From the NCBI RefSeq assembly GCF_007970185.1, contig NZ_CP042431.1:1860001-1924000 (forward strand): a DNA stretch of 64,000 bases. The letters are read 5' to 3'. The notes below the pieces were generated by a model. It had not been told where the DNA came from and searched no databases. It saw only the letters and a program-made list of their open reading frames with translations. The stretch is from Pseudobacter ginsenosidimutans. GTDB lineage: Bacteria > Bacteroidota > Bacteroidia > Chitinophagales > Chitinophagaceae. Positions within the stretch are counted from its first letter, which is position 1. Every line of letters starts with the position of its first letter. The position numbers were made by a program, and so were the translations under genes. Below are positions 1 through 9,200 of the stretch, piece by piece.

Positions 1-583
1 AATGCGTATAGTCGTAAGAGATACCGATCCTGTTAGATGCGGCATAGTCGCGGATCCTGCCGGAGAGGGCGCGTGCTTCTGTGTTCTTTGGATCGATGGT
101 GAGCAGGGAATCCGCGAGACGCGCTGCGGGTTTGTAGTCGCGCATGGCGGTAAGGATCTTTGCTTTTTGCAGCATCAGGTCAGGGGAACGCGGATGGTGT
201 TGCAGGCCGGTTTCGCAATAGGCCAGTCCTTCTTTGTATCGGTTGGTGAAGTAGGCGATACTGGCTGCAGCAACGGCTGCATCTTCATGCGAAGGGTTTT
301 CGCGCAGCGCCTGATCGAGTGTGATTCGGGAGCTGTCTTCTTTATCGCTCCAGAAATAAAGTCGACCGAGGAATACCCGGATATCTGTATAACCCGGGCT
401 CTGGCTCAATGCCTGCTGGCAAAGCGCGATGGCTTTGGGATAATCTTTTTGCTGAAAGGCTGCGCTGCGCGCCTGCACTAAAAGCTCATCGGAAGATAAT
501 TTCTCCTGGGCTGTCAGCGTATGCGCATGCAGGATAGCGGTGGCTATGAGGAAAGCCGGTACGAATAGTTTTTTCAGGATCAT
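1..583 (-). CDS. TPR-containing exported protein, probable YaiO-family N-terminal part (truncated by window)
   Basis: The minus strand reads from an ATG at 583 to the window edge without a stop. The protein starts with a signal peptide (MILKKLF..., cleavage near LTAQE) and then shows tetratricopeptide-like helical repeats over about residues 30-180, such as KDYPKAIALCQQAL and RYKEGLAYCETGL. The last visible residues (NRIGISYDYTH) resemble the start of the outer-membrane barrel of YaiO-family proteins, which in Bacteroidota often carry an N-terminal TPR region. The barrel lies outside the window, so the assignment to that family is inference. The TPR and export calls are read directly. The gene ends its upstream side in an A/T-rich gap before the Rieske gene. 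Confidence 0.7.
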   Translation of the reverse strand, partial: MILKKLFVPAFLIATAILHAHTLTAQEKLSSDELLVQARSAAFQQKDYPKAIALCQQALSQSPGYTDIRVFLGRLYFWSDKEDSSRITLDQALRENPSHEDAAVAAASIAYFTNRYKEGLAYCETGLQHHPRSPDLMLQKAKILTAMRDYKPAARLADSLLTIDPKNTEARALSGRIRDYAASNRIGISYDYTH

Positions 584-679
584 CGGAAATTTCCGTTATA
601 AATATATAAGGTAAATTAATGCTTTATAAGCAAATAACTGGCAGTAAGCTGCACAATTCCGGAAGAGCCAGGAGTTAAC

Positions 680-1036
680 TTATAACCAACCGAAGAGGCT
701 GCTTTCTTCAAGACCTACGAAAATGCCGGCTTCGGTGGTTTTTATGGGGAATGTTTTCAGGTAATAACCTTCGCCACTGGTATTACGGCCATTCTTGATA
801 CTGAATTTGTAACGGTGCAAAGGACATACCACGTTGCCAATGGCATCGATATAACCATCGGCCATAATGCCACCAGCATGCGGACATTTGAAAGCAAAGC
901 CAAACCATTCCTCCTGCTGCTTCGTGATGCAGATCTTTTTCCCTTTTACTTCCACAACGGCAATGCCGTTAGTGGCAAAGGGAAGCTCGGCTTCGCTTTC
1001 GGCAACCTGGTGCCATTTGTAATTCTTTTCACTCAT
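680..1036 (-). CDS. Rieske (2Fe-2S) ferredoxin-like protein
   Basis: This 118-residue protein carries the two Rieske cluster-binding motifs: C51-P-H53 and C71-P-L-H74, the Cys-His pairs that ligate a [2Fe-2S] cluster. There is no signal peptide or membrane anchor, so it is a small soluble Rieske ferredoxin like the electron-transfer partners of oxygenases and reductases. The frame is open further upstream, but the ATG at 1036 overlaps the TGA of the hflX gene by one base (TGATG), which decides the start and implies translational coupling. Its redox partner is not visible here. The family call is firm; the physiological role is unknown. Confidence 0.85.
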   Translation of the reverse strand: MSEKNYKWHQVAESEAELPFATNGIAVVEVKGKKICITKQQEEWFGFAFKCPHAGGIMADGYIDAIGNVVCPLHRYKFSIKNGRNTSGEGYYLKTFPIKTTEAGIFVGLEESSLFGWL

Positions 1037-2226
1037 CAATAAAAGAAAGCTGTTTTGTAGGGATAACGGATCTTGTACATATCCCTTACTTTTTCGAGAA
1101 TGGTAGTGCGGAGTGTATCTAGATTTCTTCTTTCTGTTGCAGAAATGAAAACGCAGTTGCCCTGCAGTTCGTTCTCCCATCTTTCCTTGAGCTCATTGAG
1201 GATCTCCACTTTCACTTCTTCTTCCAGCCAGGGATCGAAAGTATTCTTTTCGTACTGGTCCATTTTATTGAAGATGGTGATCACGGGTTTGTCGTGTGCT
1301 TTCAGTTCCTGGAGCGTGCTGTTCACTACGCCGAGCTGATCTTCGTATTGAGGATGGGACACATCTACCACATGCAGCAGGATATCAGCTTCGCGCACTT
1401 CATCCAGTGTGCTTTTGAAACTCTCAACCAGGTGGTGGGGCAATTTTCGTATGAACCCTACCGTGTCACTGAGCAGGAAAGGCGTATTCTCGAAGACTAC
1501 TTTGCTGGTTGTGGTATCCAGCGTTGCGAAGAGTTTGTTCTCTGCAAATACTTCTCTTTTGCTGATCAGGTTCATGATGGTGCTCTTGCCTACGTTGGTG
1601 TAACCCACCAGCGCTACGCGGATGAATTCACCGCGGTCTTTGCGCTGCACGCCGGCGATCTTATCGATCTCCGCGAGTTTCCTGCGCAGCAAAGCGATCT
1701 TATCTTTTACAATACGACGGTCGGTTTCGATCTCCGTTTCACCGGGACCTCTGGTACCGATACCACCACCAAGACGTTCAAGGTGTTTCCACATACCTTT
1801 CAGCCTGGGCAGCAGGTACTGGTATTGGGCCAGCTCCACCTGTGTTTTGGCCTGGGCGGTTTTGGCCCGGCGTGCAAAGATGTCGAGGATCAGATCCGAG
1901 CGGTCGATGGTTTTTACACCGAGGATCTTTTCAATATTCTGGATCTGTGAGCCACTGAGCTCATCATCGAATATAACGAGGTTGATATCTTTTCCCTGGA
2001 TGTATTCCTGGATCTGCTCCAGTTTTCCTTTTCCTACAAAAGTGCGGCTGTCCGGATGGGCCAGCTTTTGCATGAAACGTTTAACGGCCTGTGCCCCGGC
2101 GGTCTCAGCCAGGAAGGCCAGTTCTTCGAGATATTCCTTCACCTGCGGTTCTGTCTGGTCTTTGTGTACCAGGCCCACGAGTACGGCTTTCTCCTCCTGT
2201 TGAATGATGTTCTTCTTATCTAACAA
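1036..2226 (-). CDS. hflX: GTPase HflX
   Basis: This 396-residue protein has the HflX layout: an N-terminal glycine-rich HflX domain (about 15-200, with a GGGIGTRGPGE segment near 153-163) followed by a GTPase domain. The G1 P-loop is GYTNVGKST at about 208-216, G3 is DTVG at 254-257 and G4 is NKMD at 320-323. HflX binds the ribosome and splits stalled 70S particles under stress in the species where it has been studied. Length and motif order fit the family. The gene is the first of a two-gene unit with the Rieske protein, sharing one base at the stop/start junction. That pairing has no obvious functional explanation. Confidence 0.95.
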   Translation of the reverse strand: MLDKKNIIQQEEKAVLVGLVHKDQTEPQVKEYLEELAFLAETAGAQAVKRFMQKLAHPDSRTFVGKGKLEQIQEYIQGKDINLVIFDDELSGSQIQNIEKILGVKTIDRSDLILDIFARRAKTAQAKTQVELAQYQYLLPRLKGMWKHLERLGGGIGTRGPGETEIETDRRIVKDKIALLRRKLAEIDKIAGVQRKDRGEFIRVALVGYTNVGKSTIMNLISKREVFAENKLFATLDTTTSKVVFENTPFLLSDTVGFIRKLPHHLVESFKSTLDEVREADILLHVVDVSHPQYEDQLGVVNSTLQELKAHDKPVITIFNKMDQYEKNTFDPWLEEEVKVEILNELKERWENELQGNCVFISATERRNLDTLRTTILEKVRDMYKIRYPYKTAFFY

Positions 2227-2384
2227 TTACTAAAATTTTGACAAAGGTAATTGAAATTGGATGGAACGGCGTTCCGGCCGCCCAGTTGGCTTTCAATGCG
2301 ATCCTTAATTGATTATATTAGCCATCTCTTAAACTTTCTTATGGAACAGGTAAAAAAGACCCTACTCCCCTCGTATTCACTCTG

Positions 2385-3014
2385 ATGGTGCTGCCCTTAT
2401 TGGCACAGGAACCAAAGGATTATCATCCGGACCTGACCCAAATGATGAAAGAGATCAGAACAAAGCAGATCAACCATACGCTCATGAATGGCCATTCTGT
2501 AATTCTTTCCCCAATGATGAACAGGAAAGTGACATTGACCGTGTTCATGAAAGACAGTACCAAACTGGAATTACCCTATACAACCTTCAGGCTGGATACG
2601 GCTTTGAAGAAGTTTTGCCTCATTCATACAGACAAAGACAAGCGTCGCTCAGACAGCAGCCGAAGTACCAGGATCTATCCGGATGAAACCGTAAAAGTAA
2701 CGAGGTTGATAGGTGGAACGAAACTGATAACCGGTTATCCTGTCGATGACTGCTGGCTTTTTCCCGAGATCAAAGGGAAGATCACACTGTATACAATGTT
2801 CACGGATATTCCGAATGATAAGATGGAGGTTCAGTATGTTCGTGGTTATAGTTTCGATAACGGCCCGGTACTTCCCTGGAATTCCAATGAAATGAGAAAG
2901 ATCATTGCGGCGGACCGTGATGCCGCTGCGCTATATGCTTCCGGTGAATACCTCAGGGCAGTGAAACTTTTCAACAGGAATGCGAGAAAGACAGAGGGAA
3001 AGAAAGAAGAATAA
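2385..3014 (+). CDS. Hypothetical exported protein, signal peptide probably split by a one-base deletion
   Basis: The frame encodes 209 residues from ATG 2385 (MVLPLLAQEPKDYHP), which looks like the second half of a signal peptide cut after LLAQ. An ATG at 2341 in another frame gives MEQVKKTLLP and then runs into a stop. Adding one C to the CCCC run at 2367-2370 would join them into a complete signal sequence (...KKTLLPLVFTLMVLPLLAQ). The body has no motif I recognise; it is lysine- and threonine-rich, probably mostly beta, with a helical C-terminus (AALYASGEYLRAVKLF) like a single TPR-type hairpin. It stands alone, with a shared terminator separating it from the convergent beta-barrel gene. 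Confidence 0.6.
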   Translation: MVLPLLAQEPKDYHPDLTQMMKEIRTKQINHTLMNGHSVILSPMMNRKVTLTVFMKDSTKLELPYTTFRLDTALKKFCLIHTDKDKRRSDSSRSTRIYPDETVKVTRLIGGTKLITGYPVDDCWLFPEIKGKITLYTMFTDIPNDKMEVQYVRGYSFDNGPVLPWNSNEMRKIIAADRDAAALYASGEYLRAVKLFNRNARKTEGKKEE

Positions 3015-3040
3015 CTATGGCAGCATAGCATAAAAGAAAC

Positions 3041-3072
3041 GGGCGTCTTGCAAAAGACGCCCCTTAATATTT
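3041..3072. terminator. Bidirectional intrinsic terminator
   Basis: A perfect 9-bp inverted repeat, GGGCGTCTT at 3041-3049 and AAGACGCCC at 3054-3062 with a GCAA loop, is followed by a T-rich tract. It lies between the convergent genes ending at 3014 (+) and 3087 (-) and can serve both. Confidence 0.75.
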
Positions 3073-3086
3073 TTATCAGGATTTTC

Positions 3087-3839
3087 TTATAATCCGCTGA
3101 TCGATATGCCCACCTGGAACGGTCTAACATCAGGGCCCATACCATCTTTTATGAAACTGTTCACCTGGTAAGCGCCATAGATACCGAACACACCGTAGCT
3201 GATACGGCCGGTAACGCTGAGGCGGGTGCCATCGAAGAAGCGTTTTGCTTTTTCTTTCTGGGTGAAGGCATTGATGGTATTGCCATTCCTGTTCTGGAGT
3301 GTCTTTCCTTTGGTAGAAGCGCTCATGAGCGTTCCGATCTTACCACCCAGCGCGAATTTCCAGCTGCGGTTGGTGTTTTCGGGATTCAAAGCAAAGCGGA
3401 GTTCCACTGGAGCTTCCAGGTAAGTGGTAGCCAGTTTATATTTCTTGAAGTGGTTGGTATCAGCCACATTCCTGAACGTGAGTTTGTTGCTGTTGAGTCT
3501 TCCGGTGATATCGATGTCTGTATTCTTGAAATAAATATTGTCTGTGCCAAACCCTGCACCGATACCAATACTGAAACGGGGATCGGATTTAAAAGGGAAA
3601 TCGAACATGAAATAGATGTTCAGGCTGCGGGGAATCCCTCTGGTATTGATACTGTCTGGCATCTGGGACCAGCTATTGTAACCAAGCTGGATCATGAAGT
3701 GATCATTGGCGCGGTTTCCGAGGCTTACCTTACTCCAGTCCTTTTTCTTTTTCGTGGAAGTGGTAGTGATAGTTGAATCCTGGGCGTTAACAGCAGTTAC
3801 ACAGGCTACAGTAATGAACAGAAACAGAAATTTTTTCAT
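3087..3839 (-). CDS. Outer-membrane beta-barrel protein (PorT-like/OMP_b-brl type)
   Basis: This 250-residue protein has a clear signal peptide (MKKFLFLFITVACVTAVNAQ, cleavage after about residue 20), a short lysine-rich linker and alternating aromatic/polar strands through to the C-terminus (for example FSIGIGAGFG, WKFALGGKIG, YGVFGIYGAYQVNS, FQVGISISGL). This is the pattern of the small 8- to 10-stranded barrels common in Bacteroidota. No ligand or partner can be inferred. The gene is monocistronic, with about 290 bases of A/T-rich DNA upstream that hold no gene I can support. Confidence 0.8.
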   Translation of the reverse strand: MKKFLFLFITVACVTAVNAQDSTITTTSTKKKKDWSKVSLGNRANDHFMIQLGYNSWSQMPDSINTRGIPRSLNIYFMFDFPFKSDPRFSIGIGAGFGTDNIYFKNTDIDITGRLNSNKLTFRNVADTNHFKKYKLATTYLEAPVELRFALNPENTNRSWKFALGGKIGTLMSASTKGKTLQNRNGNTINAFTQKEKAKRFFDGTRLSVTGRISYGVFGIYGAYQVNSFIKDGMGPDVRPFQVGISISGL

Positions 3840-4099
3840 ACCAGTTTAATAATTGATCAAAAGTATCCTTCCCGGGTTAAATGAAATGTTAAGGTTGGCA
3901 AAGAAACGACAATTTAAATGGTTTCACGGAGTTTTCATGCAAATTGTTGGAAAGCAAGCAGGGGGGCTGTATTTGACAGGGGTGGCAACAAGAAAAGCTG
4001 TAGTATTTGAAGGATGAAAATGGCTAGAATGCAGAGTGGTTGAAGGGGTTTGTCTATTACCGGTATTTCAATATATATGGAGTGGTCATGAAAAACAGA

Positions 4100-4122
4100 A
4101 AACCCGCAACAAGTGCGGGTTT
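4100..4122 (-). terminator. Intrinsic terminator of the tRNA gene
   Basis: A perfect 9-bp stem (AAACCCGCA at 4100-4108, TGCGGGTTT at 4114-4122, loop of 5) is followed on the minus strand by TCTGTTTTT. It sits 8 bases past the tRNA 3' end, in the right orientation. Confidence 0.8.
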
Positions 4123-4129
4123 AGTTTTG

Positions 4130-4203
4130 TGGACCCTGTCGGATTTGAACCAACGACCCTCTGATTATGAGTCAGATGCTCTAACCGTCTGAGCTAAGGG
4201 TCC
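4130..4203 (-). tRNA. tRNA with CAT anticodon (tRNA-Met elongator or lysidine-type tRNA-Ile2)
   Basis: Read on the minus strand this folds as a complete 74-nt tRNA: acceptor stem GGACCCT/AGGGTCC with discriminator A, D arm AGCTCAGACGGTTAGAGC, anticodon stem-loop TCTGA-CTCATAA-TCAGA with anticodon CAT, and T arm with GGTTCGAATCC. CCA is not encoded (the next bases are CAA). CAT is shared by elongator Met and by Ile2, whose C34 is changed to lysidine; the GACTCATAATC loop occurs in both, so the identity is left open. A TAATTTTG box (4258-4265, minus strand) about 55 bases upstream fits a Bacteroidota -7 element. Confidence 0.93.
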
Positions 4204-4350
4204 ATTCTCCTCGCGGAGAAATATCCTTATTCTGTGGCTTTGCGTTTTGACGGAGGGCAAAATTAAAAAAATAGCCCGCACAACAGAAATATTCTTTCTG
4301 AATTTTTCAGCTAAATTGTGATGCTACTCTACTATTAAACTTGTTCCTCA

Positions 4351-4926
4351 GTGAGCCCGGGTTCTGACCATACCAAAGAACTGCAAAGACGCATTGCCAT
4401 TTATGATGACCAACAGGCCTACCAGGAACTGTTTTACCTCTATTATAAGCCTCTCCTCCGATTTGCCAACGCTTTTGTACGCTCCCACGAATTATCCGAA
4501 GAAATTGTTTCCGATGTGTTCATCCGCATCTGGGAAAGACGCGCACAATTAAGCGAGATCACCAATCTTACCGTATACCTCTACGTGAGTGTGAGGAATA
4601 TGGCCCTCAAATACCTGCTCAAAAAACAGAAACAGGCATCCATCGGCCTGGACGATCTTCAGGTGGAACTCGAAAGCCAGTACCACAATCCCGAACAGCT
4701 CCTGCTCACCGCAGAATTGATGAACCGGGTTTCCCGCGCCATCGATGAATTGCCTCCCCGCTGTAAAATGGTCTATAAATTAATAAAGGAAGATGGACTT
4801 CGCTACCGCGAAGTGTCTGAGATCCTGGATATCTCCATCAAAACCATCGATAACCAGTTGGCTATCGCCCTGAAGAAGATCGGCAAGGCCATCAATATCA
4901 ATCTCCGCAAACTGGTTTGTCTCTAA
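4351..4926 (+). CDS. ECF-type RNA polymerase sigma factor (FecI-like)
   Basis: This 191-residue sigma-70-family protein has region 2 at about residues 20-92 (AYQELFYLYYKPLLRFA... EEIVSDVFIRIWERR) and region 4 at about 125-178 (AIDELPPRCKMVYKLI...GLRYREVSEILDISIKTIDNQL), with no region 1.1 or 3, as in ECF sigma factors. The start is a GTG at 4351. It is followed 68 bases later by a FecR anti-sigma gene and then a SusC gene with an STN domain. In characterised systems this trio forms a trans-envelope relay: substrate at the SusC-like receptor, FecR in the inner membrane, sigma factor released to transcribe the transport locus. It very likely controls the PUL that follows. Confidence 0.93.
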   Translation: MSPGSDHTKELQRRIAIYDDQQAYQELFYLYYKPLLRFANAFVRSHELSEEIVSDVFIRIWERRAQLSEITNLTVYLYVSVRNMALKYLLKKQKQASIGLDDLQVELESQYHNPEQLLLTAELMNRVSRAIDELPPRCKMVYKLIKEDGLRYREVSEILDISIKTIDNQLAIALKKIGKAININLRKLVCL

Positions 4927-4994
4927 AAAAATATTTTCCCTGCCTTTGGTAGATCGGCCCCGGAACCGGGTCCTTAGTAGTAATCACTATTAAT

Positions 4995-6119
4995 ATGTCT
5001 GTAGACCGCGCATGGGAACTGATGGCCAGGAAACTTGCCGGGGAAGCTTCTGAAGCTGAGCTGGAAGAATTGGATCGATTGCTGAAAGTCAATCCAGGCC
5101 TCCATTTTCCTATGCAAACCCTTACGGATCTCTGGCAACAAAAAGCAGTTGCAGATCCGGGAGAACTGGAACAGGCTTTCAGCAAGCATCTCCGGCGAAT
5201 GGAAGAGCAGGGCATCAGTTTTGCTGCAAACAGCACAGAGGCAGAGGAGCCCGCCACCTTCCGTATGTCTGACAGCTCACGCCGGAACAAGCCCTGGAAA
5301 TATATCGCCGCTGCCGCAAGTCTGTTGCTGGTGGGCTCAATAATTTGGTATTACTCACGCCCTGCCATAGCCGAACAACACACTGGATTGGCCAATAGCA
5401 GGAAAGACCCATCCAGCGAGATCGTAACAAAGAACGGATCCCGTACCAGGATCACATTGCCCGATGGCAGCACCGTCTGGCTCAATGCTGGCAGTAAGCT
5501 CAACTACGATAAATCCTTTGGCCTGAAGCTGCGGGAAGTATCACTTACCGGCGAAGCATTCTTTGATGTGGTAAAGAATCCTGATCAACCTTTCATCATT
5601 CATACCAATCGCATCGATATAAAAGTGCTGGGAACACAATTCAATGTGAAATCCTACCCAGGGGAGAAAACTACAGAAGCCGCACTGGTGAAGGGAAGTA
5701 TCCAAGTGGACCTGCACAGTGAACAGTCGGGCAAGATTATCCTCAAACCCAATCAGAAAATCATAGTAGGGGAAGATAGTGCTGCGGATGGATCAGCAAA
5801 AGCCGGAGTTGCAAAATTACAGGAGCCCATTGTTTCGGTGCGGCAAATGACCATCGATGAGAAAGATGGTACTGCGGTGGAAACAGCCTGGGTAGAGAAC
5901 AAACTGGCCTTTGTGGAAGAACCTTTTGCCGATGTGGCCCTGAAAATGGAAAGATGGTATGGCGTCAACATTAGTTTCAGCAATCCAAAACTGGCGAAGG
6001 TGCCGCTGACAGGCAGTTTCGCCAATGAATCGATAAAGGAGGCTTTACATGCATTATCTGTAGCCACTCCTTTCAGTTATCAGTTCACGGATGCCAAAAC
6101 GATCGTAATCGGAAAATAG
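4995..6119 (+). CDS. FecR-family anti-sigma factor / sigma regulator
   Basis: This 374-residue protein has a cytoplasmic N-terminal region (about 1-98) that would hold the ECF sigma factor, one membrane helix at about 102-119 (IAAAASLLLVGSIIWYY), a periplasmic FecR domain (about 140-245, with RTRITLPDGSTVWLNAGSKL and LTGEAFFDVVKN) and a C-terminal DUF4974-like domain (about 305-374, FVEEPFADVALKMERWYGV). That C-terminal domain resembles the STN fold and is thought to contact the receptor's signalling domain. It lies between the sigma gene and susC, the usual order for cell-surface signalling in this phylum. Confidence 0.93.
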   Translation: MSVDRAWELMARKLAGEASEAELEELDRLLKVNPGLHFPMQTLTDLWQQKAVADPGELEQAFSKHLRRMEEQGISFAANSTEAEEPATFRMSDSSRRNKPWKYIAAAASLLLVGSIIWYYSRPAIAEQHTGLANSRKDPSSEIVTKNGSRTRITLPDGSTVWLNAGSKLNYDKSFGLKLREVSLTGEAFFDVVKNPDQPFIIHTNRIDIKVLGTQFNVKSYPGEKTTEAALVKGSIQVDLHSEQSGKIILKPNQKIIVGEDSAADGSAKAGVAKLQEPIVSVRQMTIDEKDGTAVETAWVENKLAFVEEPFADVALKMERWYGVNISFSNPKLAKVPLTGSFANESIKEALHALSVATPFSYQFTDAKTIVIGK

Positions 6120-6298
6120 AAAACCCATTGATCACATAAAATCCTCACGATGCTAACTGCTAACAGCTCCTGATCAATCTTTTTAATGAAAGCGGGAAAT
6201 GCTACCAACATTCCCCGCAGAATGAAAAAGTCATCGGTAAAATCTCCCTTGCCAGGAATTGCTTTTACCAATTGTAAACCCTTTTCAATGCTTAAAGT

Positions 6299-9200
6299 AT
6301 GAAAAAAATCAGGATTTGCCCCGATTTTCCGGGGCGGCCTACCATAACAAAGCTTGTCATTCTCATGAAACTGACCTTTGCCATAATATTGATAGGCTGT
6401 CTTCATGTTTCGGCGAATGTGCGATCCCAGTCGAAAGTCTCACTCAACATGCAATCCGCGGATATCAAGAGAGTATTGATCGCCATCGAAAAAAAGACCA
6501 GCTTTCGGTTCCTCTACAATTCAAGTCTGCTCACAGAACAACCGAAAGTGACCATCACCGCCAATAATGAAGATGTATTATCTGTCGTGAACAGATTATT
6601 GGCCAATACCCTCATCGCATACGAAGTACTTAACAATAACCTGGTAGTATTGAAGAAAGAGGATGTAATCATCAACCAGGTTGCCGTGAAAGGACGCATC
6701 ACCAATGCTGCAGGCGAGCCGCTGGCTGCCGTTTCCGTTCGCGTGAAAGGAAGCAATGCCGGTACTTCCACCGATGCCGAAGGGCGTTACTCCATTGAAG
6801 TGCCGAATGATGCGGTACTGGTAATATCCAGCGTCAGTTACCTCACACAGGAAATCTCCGTGAATGGAAGAGCCGAGATCAATATCATTCTGGAAACAAA
6901 TAATGCACAACTCGAACAGGTAGTGGTGATCGGTTATGGCACCGCACAAAAAAGAGATATCACTGGCTCCATCGCCAAAGTGAGCGGAAGGGAAGTGGCA
7001 GACAAACCCAATACCAATCCGCTCTCTTCCTTGCAGGGTAAGGTTTCCGGCGTGAGTATCATCAACACCGGTCTGCCGGGGCAGGAACCAGATATTCGCA
7101 TACGCGGTACCGTAAGTCGCTCTCAAACCAAGCCATTGTATGTGGTAGACGGACTGTTCAATGATAATATCAACTTCCTCAACCCCGCTGATATCGAGTC
7201 CATCGAGATCCTGAAAGATCCTTCTTCTCTCGCCATCTTCGGTGTGCGTGGCGCCAACGGCGTGATCATCGTCACAACAAAAAAAGGAAGGACCGGGCAA
7301 CTAACGGTGAACCTCAATGCTTCCATCGGCATCAAAAAGATCACCGATGAAGTGAAGATGGCCGATGCCGTACAGTTCAAAACCCTGTTCGATGAACAAA
7401 GACAAAATGAAGGCCAGCCGCCCTTTGCCTACTACGACAAGTTCACCGGCAACTCCAACTGGGTGGATCTGATCGCAAAGAAGAATGCTATCGTCTCCAA
7501 TAATAATGTCAGCGTTTCTGCAGGCACCGAAAAGAATAAATTCTATATGGGTGTTGGCTATATCAAGGAACAGGGACTGATCAAACATGAGGACCTGGAC
7601 AAGATCCTGCTCTCCATCAATGATGAGCTGCGCGTGTCCAAAGCCATTAAGCTTTCTTTCAACCTGAACGGGTACCGCGCCACGCCACCTGCCGCGAATG
7701 ATTTTGTACAGGCTATCAATGCCACACCGATAGTAGAACCATTCAATAAAGAAAGAGGGATCTACAATCGCTTACCGGATCAGATCGGCGGTCCGCAGGT
7801 ACCCAATCCCGTTATGCTGGTGGAAGAAAAAAAGAACACAGACCTCCAGCGCGAGTACCGCGTGATCGGAAGCGTTTCAGGTGAAGTGAATTTTCTCCGC
7901 GACTTCAACTTCAAATCCACCTTCTACCTGGATCTCGGCTTCAATGACCAGCGCCGCTACACGCCAAGGATCAGGGTTTGGTCTGCCGACCTGGATACTG
8001 CCGACTGGCAGAACGGTTATCAAAACACACAAGTATTCCAGAAAGAAAATACCTATTCCAAATTCCAGCAGGAATATCTCCTCACCTGGAAGAAAAAATT
8101 CGGTGACCATAACCTCACAGCACTCGGTGGTTTCACCACTTACTTCAACAGTTATACGGAAACCAATGGACGCGTTACACAATTTGCCAATGGCACACCC
8201 ATTCCAAGAGACAAACGATTCTGGTATGTAGATAACTTCTTCGGTGATCCCGGAACCAGGGTTTCAGGAGTCAGTACCGGTGGCGATCTATTCGGCAACG
8301 ATAAGCCCCTGCAATGGGAGCAGGCCACTGTTTCTTATCTGTTCCGTGCACTGTACAACTACCAGGGTAAATACATGCTCAATGCTTCTTTCAGACGAGA
8401 TGGCTCCTCCGAGATCTCTCCCGAAAACCGTTATCAGAACTTCATTGCCTTAGGCGCAGCCTGGGAAATGACAAGAGAGAATTTCATGGAAAGACAAACC
8501 ATCTTCGATTACCTGAAAGTGAAAGCCTCCTACGGCGTGCTCGGTAATCAGTATACTGAAATACACTATCCCTATTATCCGCAGCTCGTAAGCGGCTCCA
8601 GTGCTGTGTTTGGCAATAATGTGGTGGCTGCCTACACGCCCAGCTATATTGCCGATCAAAACCTGAAATGGGAACAGGTGCGTTCCGCAGAAGCAGGCGT
8701 TGAGTTTGCGATCCTGAAAAATCGCCTGCGCGTTGAAGCAGTGTATTATCACAAGAAAACAACAGACCTGCTGACCAACTATCCCGGCCTCAGCGGTCAA
8801 AAGCCGGGTATTACCAATGCAGGAGAGATCGAGAACAAAGGCGTTGAAGCATCGGCTACCTGGACCGATAAGCTGCCTAACGGCATCGGTTATTCGATCA
8901 GCGGTAATATCACCAGTTTCAAGAATAAGGTATTATCTATTTATCAGCCCGGCTTCGAGATCATCTCCGGCGCCTCCCGCGTAACGGCCGGAATGCCCAT
9001 CGGATATTTTTATGGCTATGTGGTGGAAGGCGTATACCAGTCATATGCGGATAAGATCTCATCTCCAAGAGCAGGCTTCTTTGGTGAATATGGACCCGGC
9101 GACCTGAAGTTCAAAGATGTGGCTGGCCCGAAAGATGCCAATGGCAAACCCACCGGTCCGGATGGCGTAGTGGATGATAATGATCGCACGATGATCGGAA

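Noticed and set aside
2-481. A plus-strand frame of 159 residues at the window start
   Set aside because: It is the reverse of a minus-strand TPR protein that has a signal peptide and repeat signatures; the plus-strand protein has no recognisable features.
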